Part shown: positions 21,701 through 28,429 of the stretch, in pieces
Numbering within the stretch: the stretch's first letter is position 1
Layout: each line of letters begins with the position of its first letter
NCBI RefSeq assembly: GCF_025917315.1
Contig: NZ_CP080628.1
Coordinates: 1-45,853 of the forward strand
Direction: 5' to 3'
Source of the DNA: Halomonas qaidamensis
GTDB taxonomy: Bacteria; Pseudomonadota; Gammaproteobacteria; Pseudomonadales; Halomonadaceae
DNA length: 45,853 bases
The notes under the pieces: model-generated
Database searches by the model: none
What the model was told of the DNA's origin: nothing
Seen by the model: only the letters and a program-made list of their open reading frames with translations
Position numbers and translations under genes: made by a program

Positions 21701-22015
21701 CTAACCATGGTTAGTCGCATCGGACTTTTCAGCGCCAACGCGTGAACGACGTTTGCGCACGCGATTTTGCAGACGTGGCCACCAGTCGTCGGGCAGCCAA
21801 ATGCTAACCCACCTCAACAACAGCTGAGCGCGGCGGGTATCGGGAAAATCATCGGGGTAGTGAGTGAAATCGCTGGCCAGCGCCAGCAATTGCGCCTTGC
21901 CTTGCTGCTGTACAGCATCATGCGCAGGGTCGAACGCGGTGTCTAGCAGCACCGCTAGCCAGGTGGCCACTTCGTTATCGTTCATCTGCTTGGGGCGAGG
22001 CATTGGCGGCACCAT
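21701..22015 (-). CDS. Protein of unknown function (104 aa)
   Basis: No family recognised. A Trp-rich stretch LLLRWVSIWLPDDWWPRLQN is followed by a basic tail (RVRKRRSRVGAEK), suggesting nucleic acid or membrane contact. It lies downstream of the replicon with the same orientation as repA. Confidence 0.6.
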   Translation of the reverse strand: MVPPMPRPKQMNDNEVATWLAVLLDTAFDPAHDAVQQQGKAQLLALASDFTHYPDDFPDTRRAQLLLRWVSIWLPDDWWPRLQNRVRKRRSRVGAEKSDATNHG

Positions 22016-22047
22016 TTAGCGTGACATTTTACCCACTATAGCAGCCA

Positions 22048-22323
22048 CTAATCACCCCGGAAATTATTTTTTAGCACCCAGTTATCAGGCGTGCCCCGGT
22101 TTACCCGGCAGGCTGCCGCCGCTGATTGCTGCTGTGCTTTCACGCGGGCAATGACGCCAATGGCCAGCCGATCTAACCGCCGCTGGCCATGTTGCTGCAC
22201 GTAGCCCACCTCGCCGCACGCATCGCAGGGGAAGCGATGAAATAGGCCGTGGGTAAAGCCATGGCCATTGCAGTCATCGCAGCGAATGGCTTGCAGCTGG
22301 AAGAGGGTGCGGGTCAAGTTCAT
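22048..22323 (-). CDS. DnaJ-like zinc-finger small protein (91 aa)
   Basis: A 91-residue protein with C-x2-C-x-G-x-G (CDDCNGHGF) and C-x2-C-G (CDACGEVGY) pairs, resembling a half-repeat of a DnaJ-type zinc finger. The second half is helical and basic. The ATG at 22323 is chosen as the first Met. Function unknown; similar small zinc proteins are common in phage and plasmid backbones. Confidence 0.6.
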   Translation of the reverse strand: MNLTRTLFQLQAIRCDDCNGHGFTHGLFHRFPCDACGEVGYVQQHGQRRLDRLAIGVIARVKAQQQSAAAACRVNRGTPDNWVLKNNFRGD

Positions 22324-22489
22324 GGTCACCAGTTTACCGGGGGGTAGGGGTTTATGTCGCGTAGCGACATGCAAGCCGCCCGCTGAACTATAAATTTAAA
22401 TTATACCCGCGCGGCGAACGGGCGAAGCCCGACCCAGTAGAGCATTGCCCCTTACCGCTGCCTAACGGGGTGGGTTTGGTTTTGAGCGG

Positions 22490-22755
22490 GGTACAGGGGC
22501 GCAGCCCCTGGGACAACCAGCGCGCCGCGCTGGGCGTCAGCATAAAGCGGTTCTGCGCTTGCGCAGGCATTTAAAGCCCTTGCCCTTGAGAGAGCTTCCG
22601 CGCTTGCGCGGGCATTGTGGATAAACCCCACGCTAGTGGGGGTTAGCTGAACCTATTTAATTACATAAGAAAAGCATATTAACGGTGTACAGCTAATTTA
22701 TTGCCATATCACCTAAGTTTTATTTCAAATCACTTAATTTTATATCTTTAGAGGG
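22490..22755. other. Candidate plasmid replication origin
   Basis: This gene-free stretch downstream of repA holds a cluster of strong hairpins: CAGGGGC-GCA-GCCCCTG at 22493-22509, CCAGCGCGCCGCGCTGG at 22517-22533, CTGCGCTTGCGCAG at 22553-22566, CCGCGCTTGCGCGG at 22598-22611 and CCCCAC-GCTA-GTGGGG at 22626-22641. There is one perfect DnaA box (TTATCCACA on the minus strand, 22616-22624) and an unusually AT-rich tract from about 22648 to 22755. IncFII-type plasmids have oriR downstream of repA with a DnaA box. The exact start of replication is inference. Confidence 0.6.
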
Positions 22756-22935
22756 GGTTCGAATCATCGGCGGGTATCGTGCTTGCTTGGGGTGGTATTG
22801 GGGTTAGATCGGGGGGGATTTTACGCCAGCGCGGCGCTAAAAAAAGCGGGGAAACATTGCAGGGGTAACACTTAGCCACGGGCTAAGCGCCCGGCGTGGG
22901 GCGCTGTATGGCGTTTGGGGCGGACTAGCGGCGGG
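22756..22935. other. Spacer between repA and origin (CIS-like position)
   Basis: About 180 bases with no gene, G-rich on the plus strand, between the repA stop and the AT-rich tract. In IncFII plasmids this position is occupied by CIS, which loads cis-acting RepA at oriR. No specific motif is identified here. Confidence 0.3.
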
Positions 22936-23895
22936 CTAGTGTCGTCGCTGTCGGTCTAGCCACTCGTCATAAGGCGGGTATTTGATGCGTACCAGCTTGT
23001 TAACCTCGGCATAGCTCGCGCCGGGGTTATTCGTCACTATCTCAGCAAAATACGCGGTGGCCTCGCGGTTATAGCGCCGCTGCAGCTCTTTTTCATCGTT
23101 CGCGTCGGGCAGATCCTTCTTACCCCGGCGCTGCTTATACATCGCCTTGGGGCCGTTGACTTCCATCGCTAAACGGCGGCGAGCTTCGGCGGCATCGTGC
23201 TGGGCGGGGAACTGCTCGCGGTGCTTTTTACGGGCTTTCTTAATGCGGTTGCTGCACCAATCCCGAAATTCTTTAAAACGCTGGTAGCCCACACGCCCCA
23301 GCGCCAGCAGGAAATCCGGGTTTAACAACTTCACAGCAGGCCGCGCCCGCTTGGTGCCGTCGGCTTTTACTTCATGCTGCAAATGCACCGTAAACGCGCC
23401 CGCCAGCTTCAGCCGACGGAAGGCGCGCCAAAAGCGTTGGCTAGGCTCAGGGGCTTCGGGGGTACTGCCTGGGGCAAGCAAACCCGCCACGCGGGCAATT
23501 TCCGCACAGCTGCGGTGTTTAAAACCGCCATCGGCTAGCGGGGTTCCCACGCGCAGGCTGGCGAACTCGGTAAACTGAATGATAGCAGAGAGAACAAGCG
23601 ACTCAGCAGCGCGGGCCTCAGATCGGTTACAGCGGGGGTTGCCGTCCGCGTTCGCCTTGCCGTTCAAGTTGGCCAACATGGGCAATAAGCCGGGGCTGGT
23701 GTAGTAGGCTTTCGCACCGTCTATAAGGGATTGCAGTAGCTTGGGCAGCTGCCCTTTTTTCAGCGGCTGGCAATAGCGTTCAAACTCGCCCTTCGCGGGG
23801 TCATGCCCGCACCGGTTGCCAGTGCCCCAGTATTTGCCGGGGTGTTCATACTGCGCCCGCCCCCAGACTAGGGGCGCTTTCATTGCTGCATCCAT
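22936..23895 (-). CDS. repA: Plasmid replication initiator RepA (IncFII-like)
   Basis: A protein of about 319 residues resembling the IncFII/IncI RepA superfamily: PLVWGRAQYEHPGKYWGTGN early, a winged-helix region with FKHRSCAEIARVAGLL, FWRAFRRLKLAGAFTVHLQH and RARPAVKLLNPDFLLALG, and a long basic C-terminal part (RIKKARKKHREQF onwards). The ATG at 23895 or 23883 is likely; ribosome binding sites are weak, consistent with coupling to the overlapping leader peptide. The neighbouring antisense RNA and the downstream origin complete the IncFII plan. It lets the prophage replicate as a plasmid. Confidence 0.85.
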   Translation of the reverse strand: MDAAMKAPLVWGRAQYEHPGKYWGTGNRCGHDPAKGEFERYCQPLKKGQLPKLLQSLIDGAKAYYTSPGLLPMLANLNGKANADGNPRCNRSEARAAESLVLSAIIQFTEFASLRVGTPLADGGFKHRSCAEIARVAGLLAPGSTPEAPEPSQRFWRAFRRLKLAGAFTVHLQHEVKADGTKRARPAVKLLNPDFLLALGRVGYQRFKEFRDWCSNRIKKARKKHREQFPAQHDAAEARRRLAMEVNGPKAMYKQRRGKKDLPDANDEKELQRRYNREATAYFAEIVTNNPGASYAEVNKLVRIKYPPYDEWLDRQRRH

Positions 23896-23992
23896 TCGCA
23901 AATCTCGCTTGAGACTTGCCCGCGCTCTGTACAGCAGTTAAACTGGATATGTCGGTTTTGCTTCCCAGTTTTTCCGCTGTGCTGCAGAACAT
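23846..23992 (-). CDS. Leader peptide overlapping repA (48 aa)
   Basis: An ATG just downstream of the antisense target hairpin opens a 48-codon frame (MFCSTAEKLGSKTDISS onwards) that ends with TGA about 35 to 50 bases inside repA in another frame. In IncFII (tap) and IncI (repY) plasmids translation of such a leader is required to open the repA start. The role is inferred from position, overlap and the weak repA Shine-Dalgarno site. Confidence 0.55.
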   Translation of the reverse strand: MFCSTAEKLGSKTDISSLTAVQSAGKSQARFANGCSNESAPSLGAGAV

Positions 23993-24030
23993 CCGAGAAG
24001 CCCCAGCGCCAAACTGGGGCTTTTCTTTTG
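23950..24030 (+). ncRNA. CopA/RNAI-like antisense copy-control RNA
   Basis: The plus strand opposite the repA leader ends in a terminator-like hairpin, AAGCCCCAG-CGCCAAA-CTGGGGCTT, followed by TTCTTTT (23998-24029). The loop CGCCAAA is the same loop sequence found in CopA of plasmid R1; on the mRNA strand it reads TTTGGCG, which contains the U-turn loop known in IncFII/IncI/IncB mRNAs. A possible promoter is TTGCCC-17-TAAACT (23916-23944), giving an RNA of about 80 bases. The 5' end is uncertain. Confidence 0.65.
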
Positions 24031-24047
24031 GGCGTCTATCTGGTTAA

Positions 24048-24100
24048 TTTATAAGTATTTCTTCATTGTTGATAAGTGCTGCCCAGCTCTGATCAACAAT
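24048..24100 (-). promoter_or_regulatory. Candidate repA promoter with an inverted repeat
   Basis: On the minus strand TTATCA and TATAAA are spaced by 16 bases, upstream of the antisense target hairpin. A perfect nine-base inverted repeat, ATTGTTGAT (24065-24073) and ATCAACAAT (24092-24100), overlaps the -35 element and could bind a copy-control repressor. No such protein is identified. Confidence 0.45.
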
Positions 24101-24135
24101 TCACTGTTTGCCAATCCTAGCATCCAAAAAGCGTT

Positions 24136-24153
24136 TTGACACGAACTGTGTTA
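24136..24153. promoter_or_regulatory. Repressor operator O5 near the replicon
   Basis: TTGACACGAACTGTGTTAA carries the ACAC-N5-GTGT core of the immunity operators and contains a consensus TTGACA. It lies between the repA promoter region and the SOS-controlled small gene, 11 kb from the repressor gene. Confidence 0.6.
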
Positions 24154-24186
24154 AAAAAATTTCTTCAAAACGCTTTCAACCCGCCG

Positions 24187-24399
24187 TCAGTGCGCGCCCA
24201 GCTTACCCGATTGCTGCAGCTCATGCCCCAGCGCATCACGCACCAGCGTTAGAATCATGTGGGTGCCCGCGTGCTGATCCTCGCCGTTTGTCTGCAAATA
24301 CTCCAGCATCACATCGATATTTTGCAGCGTGTCGCGCTGATTAATCCCCACTAATGCGTTGTTGTTAAATCCCTGCGTCATGCCCTGCTGATCAATCAT
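24187..24399 (-). CDS. Small LexA-controlled protein, candidate antirepressor (70 aa)
   Basis: A 70-residue protein (MIDQQGMTQGFNNNALVGIN, later DVMLEYLQTNGEDQHAGTHM) with a predicted helical C-terminal half and no recognised family. A strong GGGGAGG site lies seven bases before the ATG. A LexA-type box overlapping the -10 of its promoter lies 40 to 55 bases upstream. Small SOS-induced proteins that inactivate non-cleavable repressors are known (Tum of phage 186, Gifsy antirepressors), and the CI-like repressor here lacks the cleavage dyad. The antirepressor role is inference. Confidence 0.6.
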   Translation of the reverse strand: MIDQQGMTQGFNNNALVGINQRDTLQNIDVMLEYLQTNGEDQHAGTHMILTLVRDALGHELQQSGKLGAH

Positions 24400-24438
24400 T
24401 GTACTGCCTCCCCGGCGCGCCTATTTACGGCCTCTTAA

Positions 24439-24474
24439 CTGTGTATTTATACAGCATCATACTACACCGCATAA
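24439..24474 (-). promoter_or_regulatory. SOS promoter with LexA box
   Basis: On the minus strand CTGTATAAATACACAG (24439-24454) matches the gammaproteobacterial LexA consensus CTGT-N8-ACAG. It contains the -10 TATAAA, with TTATGC 17 bases upstream as -35 (24469-24474). LexA bound here would block the promoter of the 70-residue gene until DNA damage. Confidence 0.75.
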
Positions 24475-24733
24475 TGCTAATGGAGAAACGCTGCGCGGCT
24501 TTCCTTAAGCGATTTTTGCTATGCACTACCTATTTTAAGGATTCGCTCAATTCGCCAAAATTATGCTCACTACCCACTCGCTTTCTTATAAAACCACAAA
24601 AGTTAGCGGCTACAAATCAAACGCAACGCATTGATAATAATGCAGGTTTTTAAGAATGGTATTTAATTTTTGGATTTTTTTATTTGTGTCATACTGAGTA
24701 GCCCCAGCGCTGCGCGGGGCTTTCTGCAGACCC
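24475..24733. other. AT-rich non-coding stretch
   Basis: About 260 AT-rich bases between the SOS promoter and the end of the late operon. A hairpin AGCCCC / GGGGCT near 24701-24723 (plus strand, weak T tail) may terminate transcription from the left. Nothing else is evident. Confidence 0.4.
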
Positions 24734-24753
24734 AAAAAAACCGCGTTAGCGGT
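24734..24753 (-). terminator. Terminator at the end of the late operon
   Basis: On the minus strand ACCGC-TAAC-GCGGT is followed by seven Ts. It overlaps the stop of the last gene and would end the late transcript after the DGR. Confidence 0.85.
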
Positions 24754-25025
24754 TAGTCGTAAAGTGCCGTTATCGCCCGCGCCATTCGTAGATCCTGCAG
24801 GTGGCTGCCTCGGCAGTGGTCGGTCTGCCACCAAAATGCGCGGTTAATCCAGCGTCGGCGGCGTTCCCATTTCGCGCAGCCTTGCAGCACGCCTTGGCGG
24901 TAGGCGCGCCCGCTCACGGTTTCATCGGGGCTGCCGTCGAACGCGATTACGTTGACTAGCTGACTGCCCAGCGCGGCGAGGCGTAACAGCCGCCCACCGG
25001 CTTGGTTGAGTCGATCAGTTGTCAT
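24753..25025 (-). CDS. Conserved small phage protein (90 aa)
   Basis: A 90-residue protein with the pattern G-x-PDET-x-S-x-RA (FDGSPDETVSGRAYRQG) and RRWINRAFWWQTDHC. It matches a small family often found next to tail fibre genes in Pseudomonas and related phages (recalled pattern, function unknown). It overlaps the DUF4376 gene by 11 bases. Confidence 0.7.
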   Translation of the reverse strand: MTTDRLNQAGGRLLRLAALGSQLVNVIAFDGSPDETVSGRAYRQGVLQGCAKWERRRRWINRAFWWQTDHCRGSHLQDLRMARAITALYD

Positions 25026-25656
25026 AGACCGTTGCCCAGTCTAGCGCCATTACATCGGCATCGCCCGCTGCAGCTAACTCGATGTACTCAGCTTCTTTTG
25101 CAATCAATACAGAGCGCCGTTGACCAATTTTAATCAGCGCCTCTAGCACGTCTGACGCGGGATGATTGGCGTGGGTGTGATTGTCGCTGCATTTCCAGAC
25201 CGGAAACTCAGTAGCCCCGGAATGATTAACTGCGTTAAGCGCCTCTTGAATAGCATTGCGATTGCTTGGGCTGCCGTCGTAGCGCACGCCCTTAACGGTC
25301 ACCCCCAGCGCCTCAGCTTTTTTGCGCTGCGCTTTTACGTGTGGCTCTACCTGGGCGCGCTGGTAGTCGAGCAATTTAACGGCATCGAAAAACGCAGTGT
25401 CGTCGCTCTCTGTTGTGCCGTACTGCACGTAAACGCCCGCATCGTGAGCGCTCACATCAGCGCCCTTGATAGCATCCAGCCGTTGTTGCTGTTCAGGCGT
25501 GAGCGTTAGCGGCTCTATCTGCAGGTCAGACAAATGACCGTGCTGAGCAATGAGCTGCTCATAGTAGCGGCGGTCGTCGCTGTACTGTGTCCGTTCGATG
25601 TCGTTGTCTAAAAAGCGGATGCGGTAGGTCATCGGGGTCATATCGTCGCGTAGCAT
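25015..25656 (-). CDS. DUF4376-domain tail fibre accessory protein
   Basis: A 213-residue protein. The C-terminal 110 residues show the DUF4376 pattern: VTVKGVRYDGSPSNRNAIQE, FPVWKCSDNHTHAN and VLEALIKIGQRRSVLIAKEA. This domain is common in proteins encoded after tail fibres and in tail fibre assembly proteins. The N-terminal part is short and beta-rich (MTYRIRFLDNDIERTQY). The ATG at 25656 has GTGAGG upstream and overlaps the reverse transcriptase gene end, so it is co-translated with the DGR. Confidence 0.78.
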   Translation of the reverse strand: MLRDDMTPMTYRIRFLDNDIERTQYSDDRRYYEQLIAQHGHLSDLQIEPLTLTPEQQQRLDAIKGADVSAHDAGVYVQYGTTESDDTAFFDAVKLLDYQRAQVEPHVKAQRKKAEALGVTVKGVRYDGSPSNRNAIQEALNAVNHSGATEFPVWKCSDNHTHANHPASDVLEALIKIGQRRSVLIAKEAEYIELAAAGDADVMALDWATVYDN

Positions 25657-26696
25657 AGCGGCCTCACGTGGAAACGTTGGTTGATAAAATCGATATAGCG
25701 GGTTCGCTGGCAGGCGTGTGCAATGAAGCGCTCGCACTCTGCGAGCTGTGCATAGCTGTACCAGCTGTTAAGCGACTGCAGCGCCTCAGCGGGCGTTAAG
25801 CGAAACGCGTGCAGCAATCGATCAAACGCGCCAAGGCGCTTAATGATCCGGGATTTAGCTTTAGAGGTTAGCGTGATGCGCGCCGGGGTGATGCGATACC
25901 CCAGCGCCTCTAGCCCTTGCTGCGGGCGCAGTGGGCGGATAAAACATTTGCGGTCGGGAAACGTCAGGCGTATTACGTCGCGCCCAAACGCGCGGATAGC
26001 GGCCAGCACATCGCCCGCATTAGCTTTGCCATCAACGATCATTATTAGATCGTCGGCATATCGCACATAGTAGCGCACGCCTAACCGCCGCTTTATATGT
26101 TGATCTATTTCGTTCATCAGCACATTAGCGAGCAATTGAGACGTTAAATTGCCAAGCGGTAAACCAATATCATTGGGCGAGCTATCAATAATCTTATCTA
26201 ATAACGCGACAGTTTTAGTGCAGTTTATCTTTTTTCTTATAATCCCTTTAACAACATCGTGATTAATGCTGTAAAAGAACTTTTGAACATCGGCTTTTAT
26301 AATCCAAGGTTCATCGTAACGCCTAGACGCGTTGCGCATATACCGCTGAACCTGTTTAACTGCTTTATGATTTCCTTTATTTCTTATGCAGGCGTAACTG
26401 TCGAAGATGAACTTGGGCTCGTAAAAGTCGCGAAGCGTTTCATTAATGGCATGCTGAACAATCTTGTCTCGATACCTGGGCGCATATATCACGCGCTCTT
26501 TCGGCTCAAACACAACAAACTCTTCGTAGTCTTCGGGCGTATAATTACCGGATGCTACTTCGCGTCTTAATATTTCCAAGTTTTCTGTTTCGTTGGCGGC
26601 AAAGCGTATCGCAGCGGCTTTAAATTTCGGGCTAGCCGTTTGGGTTTTTCGATACGCAGCGTAAAAATTAGCTTCTGAAACAATGCGCTGAAACAT
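25638..26696 (-). CDS. DGR reverse transcriptase
   Basis: A 352-residue reverse transcriptase. Motifs in order: KADVQKFFYSINHD (about 134-147, first catalytic Asp), GLPLGNLTSQLLAN (178-191, the L-G-x-x-x-S-Q form typical of DGR enzymes) and YADDLIMIV (213-221). A thumb with LEALGYRITPARI follows. There is no maturase or endonuclease domain, so it is not a group II intron enzyme. With Avd it would copy the template repeat RNA error-prone at adenines and write the cDNA into the variable repeat of the target gene. AAGGA lies before the ATG, directly after a terminator. Confidence 0.95.
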   Translation of the reverse strand: MFQRIVSEANFYAAYRKTQTASPKFKAAAIRFAANETENLEILRREVASGNYTPEDYEEFVVFEPKERVIYAPRYRDKIVQHAINETLRDFYEPKFIFDSYACIRNKGNHKAVKQVQRYMRNASRRYDEPWIIKADVQKFFYSINHDVVKGIIRKKINCTKTVALLDKIIDSSPNDIGLPLGNLTSQLLANVLMNEIDQHIKRRLGVRYYVRYADDLIMIVDGKANAGDVLAAIRAFGRDVIRLTFPDRKCFIRPLRPQQGLEALGYRITPARITLTSKAKSRIIKRLGAFDRLLHAFRLTPAEALQSLNSWYSYAQLAECERFIAHACQRTRYIDFINQRFHVRPLCYATI

Positions 26697-26706
26697 TGCT
26701 GTCCTT

Positions 26707-26744
26707 AAAAAAGCGAGGGCGCTAATACGATGAGTAGCGCCCTC
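26707..26744 (-). terminator. Terminator between template repeat and reverse transcriptase
   Basis: On the minus strand GAGGGCGCTA and TAGCGCCCTC form a perfect ten-base stem with a ten-base loop, followed by GCTTTTTT, which runs into the reverse transcriptase ribosome binding site. It would fix the 3' end of the template RNA and reduce reverse transcriptase expression (inference). Confidence 0.82.
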
Positions 26745-26862
26745 TTACGGTTTTCTGCTGAATGAAGTTAATCACTGGCAGCAGACAAACACCCCCTTGT
26801 AGTGTGTAAACACAAACATCATCTCTTGTAAGCCTTGACCGACAAGATGAAATAAACAACAG

Positions 26863-26961
26863 GGCGGGCCGCCAACCGTTATTGCTATTCGCATTCGACG
26901 CCGTATTGCGATTGAAGTTCGCGAGGTCATCATTGCCACGGTTAGCGCGGTTGGAGGAGTT
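26863..26961 (-). repeat. DGR template repeat (TR)
   Basis: Ninety-nine bases matching 27395-27493 without gaps. The two differ at 16 positions, and at every one the template has T on the plus strand, i.e. A on the coding strand. Ten of eleven in-frame AAY codons of the template are altered in the variable copy. The GC-rich end GGCGGGCCGCCAACCG is identical in both and corresponds to the position of the initiation-of-mutagenic-homology element. The repeat starts at the Avd stop codon and ends 166 bases before the reverse transcriptase. Confidence 0.96.
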
Positions 26962-27319
26962 ACGGCGTTTGCCTGGGTCTGCTAGCAGACTTCATAAAGC
27001 CTATCAGAATTTTCTTAAGTTCGGTAATTTTTAAATCGATCTGAGCAAAGAACCCAGCACTGATATAGCGCTCGCTTCTACTTAACCGAAAAAGCGTTAC
27101 CAAATTATTCATATACGCCGCCGCCTCTTGAAGCGCCGTTTTGCGCTTACTGGGCACCATTTTAGCCAACCCTAACCGCTCTAACAGATTTACAAAGCAG
27201 CCCTTAATATGCGCACAAAGCGCGAACTTTTCGGACTTAGGGTAGTTTTTAAACGCGGGGTAGACCTGGAAAAATAGCGCTTCTGCTTTCGCATAAAGAA
27301 TGAGGCTATCACGTTCCAC
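26960..27319 (-). CDS. avd: DGR accessory variability determinant (Avd)
   Basis: A 119-residue helical protein of Avd type (ERDSLILYAKAEALFFQVYP, then PKSEKFALCAHIKGCF, then TALQEAAAYMNNLVTLFRLS). The four-helix-bundle pattern and basic surface fit the pentameric Avd that binds the reverse transcriptase and template RNA. I prefer the GTG at 27319 because AAGGA lies eight bases upstream; a TTG at 27352 would add eleven residues. It lies between the target gene and the template repeat, as in phage BPP-1. Confidence 0.85.
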   Translation of the reverse strand: MERDSLILYAKAEALFFQVYPAFKNYPKSEKFALCAHIKGCFVNLLERLGLAKMVPSKRKTALQEAAAYMNNLVTLFRLSRSERYISAGFFAQIDLKITELKKILIGFMKSASRPRQTP

Positions 27320-27343
27320 TGTGCTTATCCTTACGCTACACGT

Positions 27344-27369
27344 GCGGGTCAAGCCCGCCCGCTTCGCGG
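27344..27369 (-). promoter_or_regulatory. Hairpins downstream of the variable repeat
   Basis: Just after the target gene stop (minus direction) lie two small GC hairpins: CCGC-TTC-GCGG (27359-27369) and GCGGG-TCAAG-CCCGC (27344-27358). Efficient retrohoming in BPP-1 needs a GC hairpin downstream of the variable repeat, so these are candidates. Confidence 0.45.
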
Positions 27370-27370
27370 A

Positions 27371-28420
27371 TTAGTTGTTAGGGATTAGTTCCAAGGCGGG
27401 CCGCCAACCGTGAATGCTATACGCAACCGACGCCGTAATGCGATAGAAGGACGCGAGGTCAACATTGCCACGGAGAGCGCGGCCGGAGGAGACTGTATCG
27501 CTCATTTCCTGAACCCAGCACGCGCGACCGTTGCCGCTAATATTAAGCTCGGCGTTGCTGAAAGTCGCCCAATTATCGCCCACCTGGGGGCCGCCGTGGC
27601 GGTTTGGTGTCTGGCCATCGGTGCCGTCGCTGGTGGGCACGTCAGTGTGTACCCGATACATCAGCTCATTCCACTCTGATCCGCCGCCAACATCTATTTG
27701 CACCATATCATCAGTGTAAAACAGCTCTTCCGACTCTGGGAACGGATCAGCGCCAGCGCCGGTTAGCAGGCGTACGATAAAGCGGTTGCCGCCGTGCTCG
27801 ACCACTGTGTACTGATTAACGGGCGTGCCGCGCGGATGTTTGCCGTTGTCATTCGTGCCGTACACGATGCCGCGCTGATACAAATGATCCCAGCTAACTG
27901 TATGCATAAACGACTGTTTGGCAACGAAAAGCACCTTGCCCTTACGCGCAAATTTCAGCCAGCCTGCGTTGCTGTTTTGCAGCACGCCCTCGGTTACGCC
28001 AAGCTCAAACGCAAGGCGGTCGCCGCTGTAAAACTCGGCGGCAGATACTTCGCCGAAATAACCCGCATTCATGTCGCCCGCAAGCAGCTCTTGCGGGCCA
28101 GGGCCGTAGGCGAGTACCGCGCTACCCGCGTTGCTGCCCACGTAGTACACAGACACAAACAACTGCAGGCCGCTGCCACTGGCAATAAAGCGGTCGCCCG
28201 CCTCCAAGTTGAACGATTTTTCTAGCGCCACTTCGTCGGCGACCGCTTTGCCGTTAAACACTGTGTGCGTGGTGTTCGTCGCCGCGTTGAAATACTTGAG
28301 CGTTAGATTGCCGCTGCCGGTGCACAAGATGCTGTGCGCAGTGGCTTCCGTGCCCTGGGGTACTGTAAAAATCGTTTGATCACTACCCGTAAGGGCTTTG
28401 GCGTGTGTGCGTAGGGCCAT
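27371..28420 (-). CDS. DGR target: variable receptor-binding protein with C-type lectin fold
   Basis: A 349-residue tail-tip protein. The N-terminal 100 residues are beta-rich (SILCTGSGNLTLKYFN, LEAGDRFIASGSGLQLF). The C-terminal 90 follow the DGR C-type lectin pattern, ending with GWRPALELIPNN. Residues 310-342 are encoded by the variable repeat. Relative to the template, Asn codons have become His, Ile, Tyr, Val, Ile, Tyr, Ser, Leu, Gly and Val, while scaffold residues such as Trp, Arg and Ala are unchanged. It should bind host receptors and change specificity through the DGR. AGGAAACACC precedes the ATG. Confidence 0.93.
   Translation of the reverse strand: MALRTHAKALTGSDQTIFTVPQGTEATAHSILCTGSGNLTLKYFNAATNTTHTVFNGKAVADEVALEKSFNLEAGDRFIASGSGLQLFVSVYYVGSNAGSAVLAYGPGPQELLAGDMNAGYFGEVSAAEFYSGDRLAFELGVTEGVLQNSNAGWLKFARKGKVLFVAKQSFMHTVSWDHLYQRGIVYGTNDNGKHPRGTPVNQYTVVEHGGNRFIVRLLTGAGADPFPESEELFYTDDMVQIDVGGGSEWNELMYRVHTDVPTSDGTDGQTPNRHGGPQVGDNWATFSNAELNISGNGRACWVQEMSDTVSSGRALRGNVDLASFYRITASVAYSIHGWRPALELIPNN
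27395..27493 (-). repeat. DGR variable repeat (VR)
   Basis: Occupies codons 310-342 at the 3' end of the target gene, 21 bases before the stop codon. Sixteen of 99 positions differ from the template, all at template adenines (coding strand). Substitutions go to T, C and G, as expected for adenine-directed mutagenesis rather than ordinary drift. Confidence 0.96.
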
Positions 28421-28429
28421 GGTGTTTCC

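Noticed and set aside
22388..22570. 60-residue minus-strand reading frame in the origin region
   Set aside because: It spans several strong hairpins, has no ribosome binding site and low-complexity content; better explained as origin sequence.
25638..26696. Reverse transcriptase considered as a retron or group II intron enzyme
   Set aside because: The L-G-x-x-x-S-Q motif, adjacent Avd and TR/VR pair identify a DGR; no msr/msd or maturase domain is seen.
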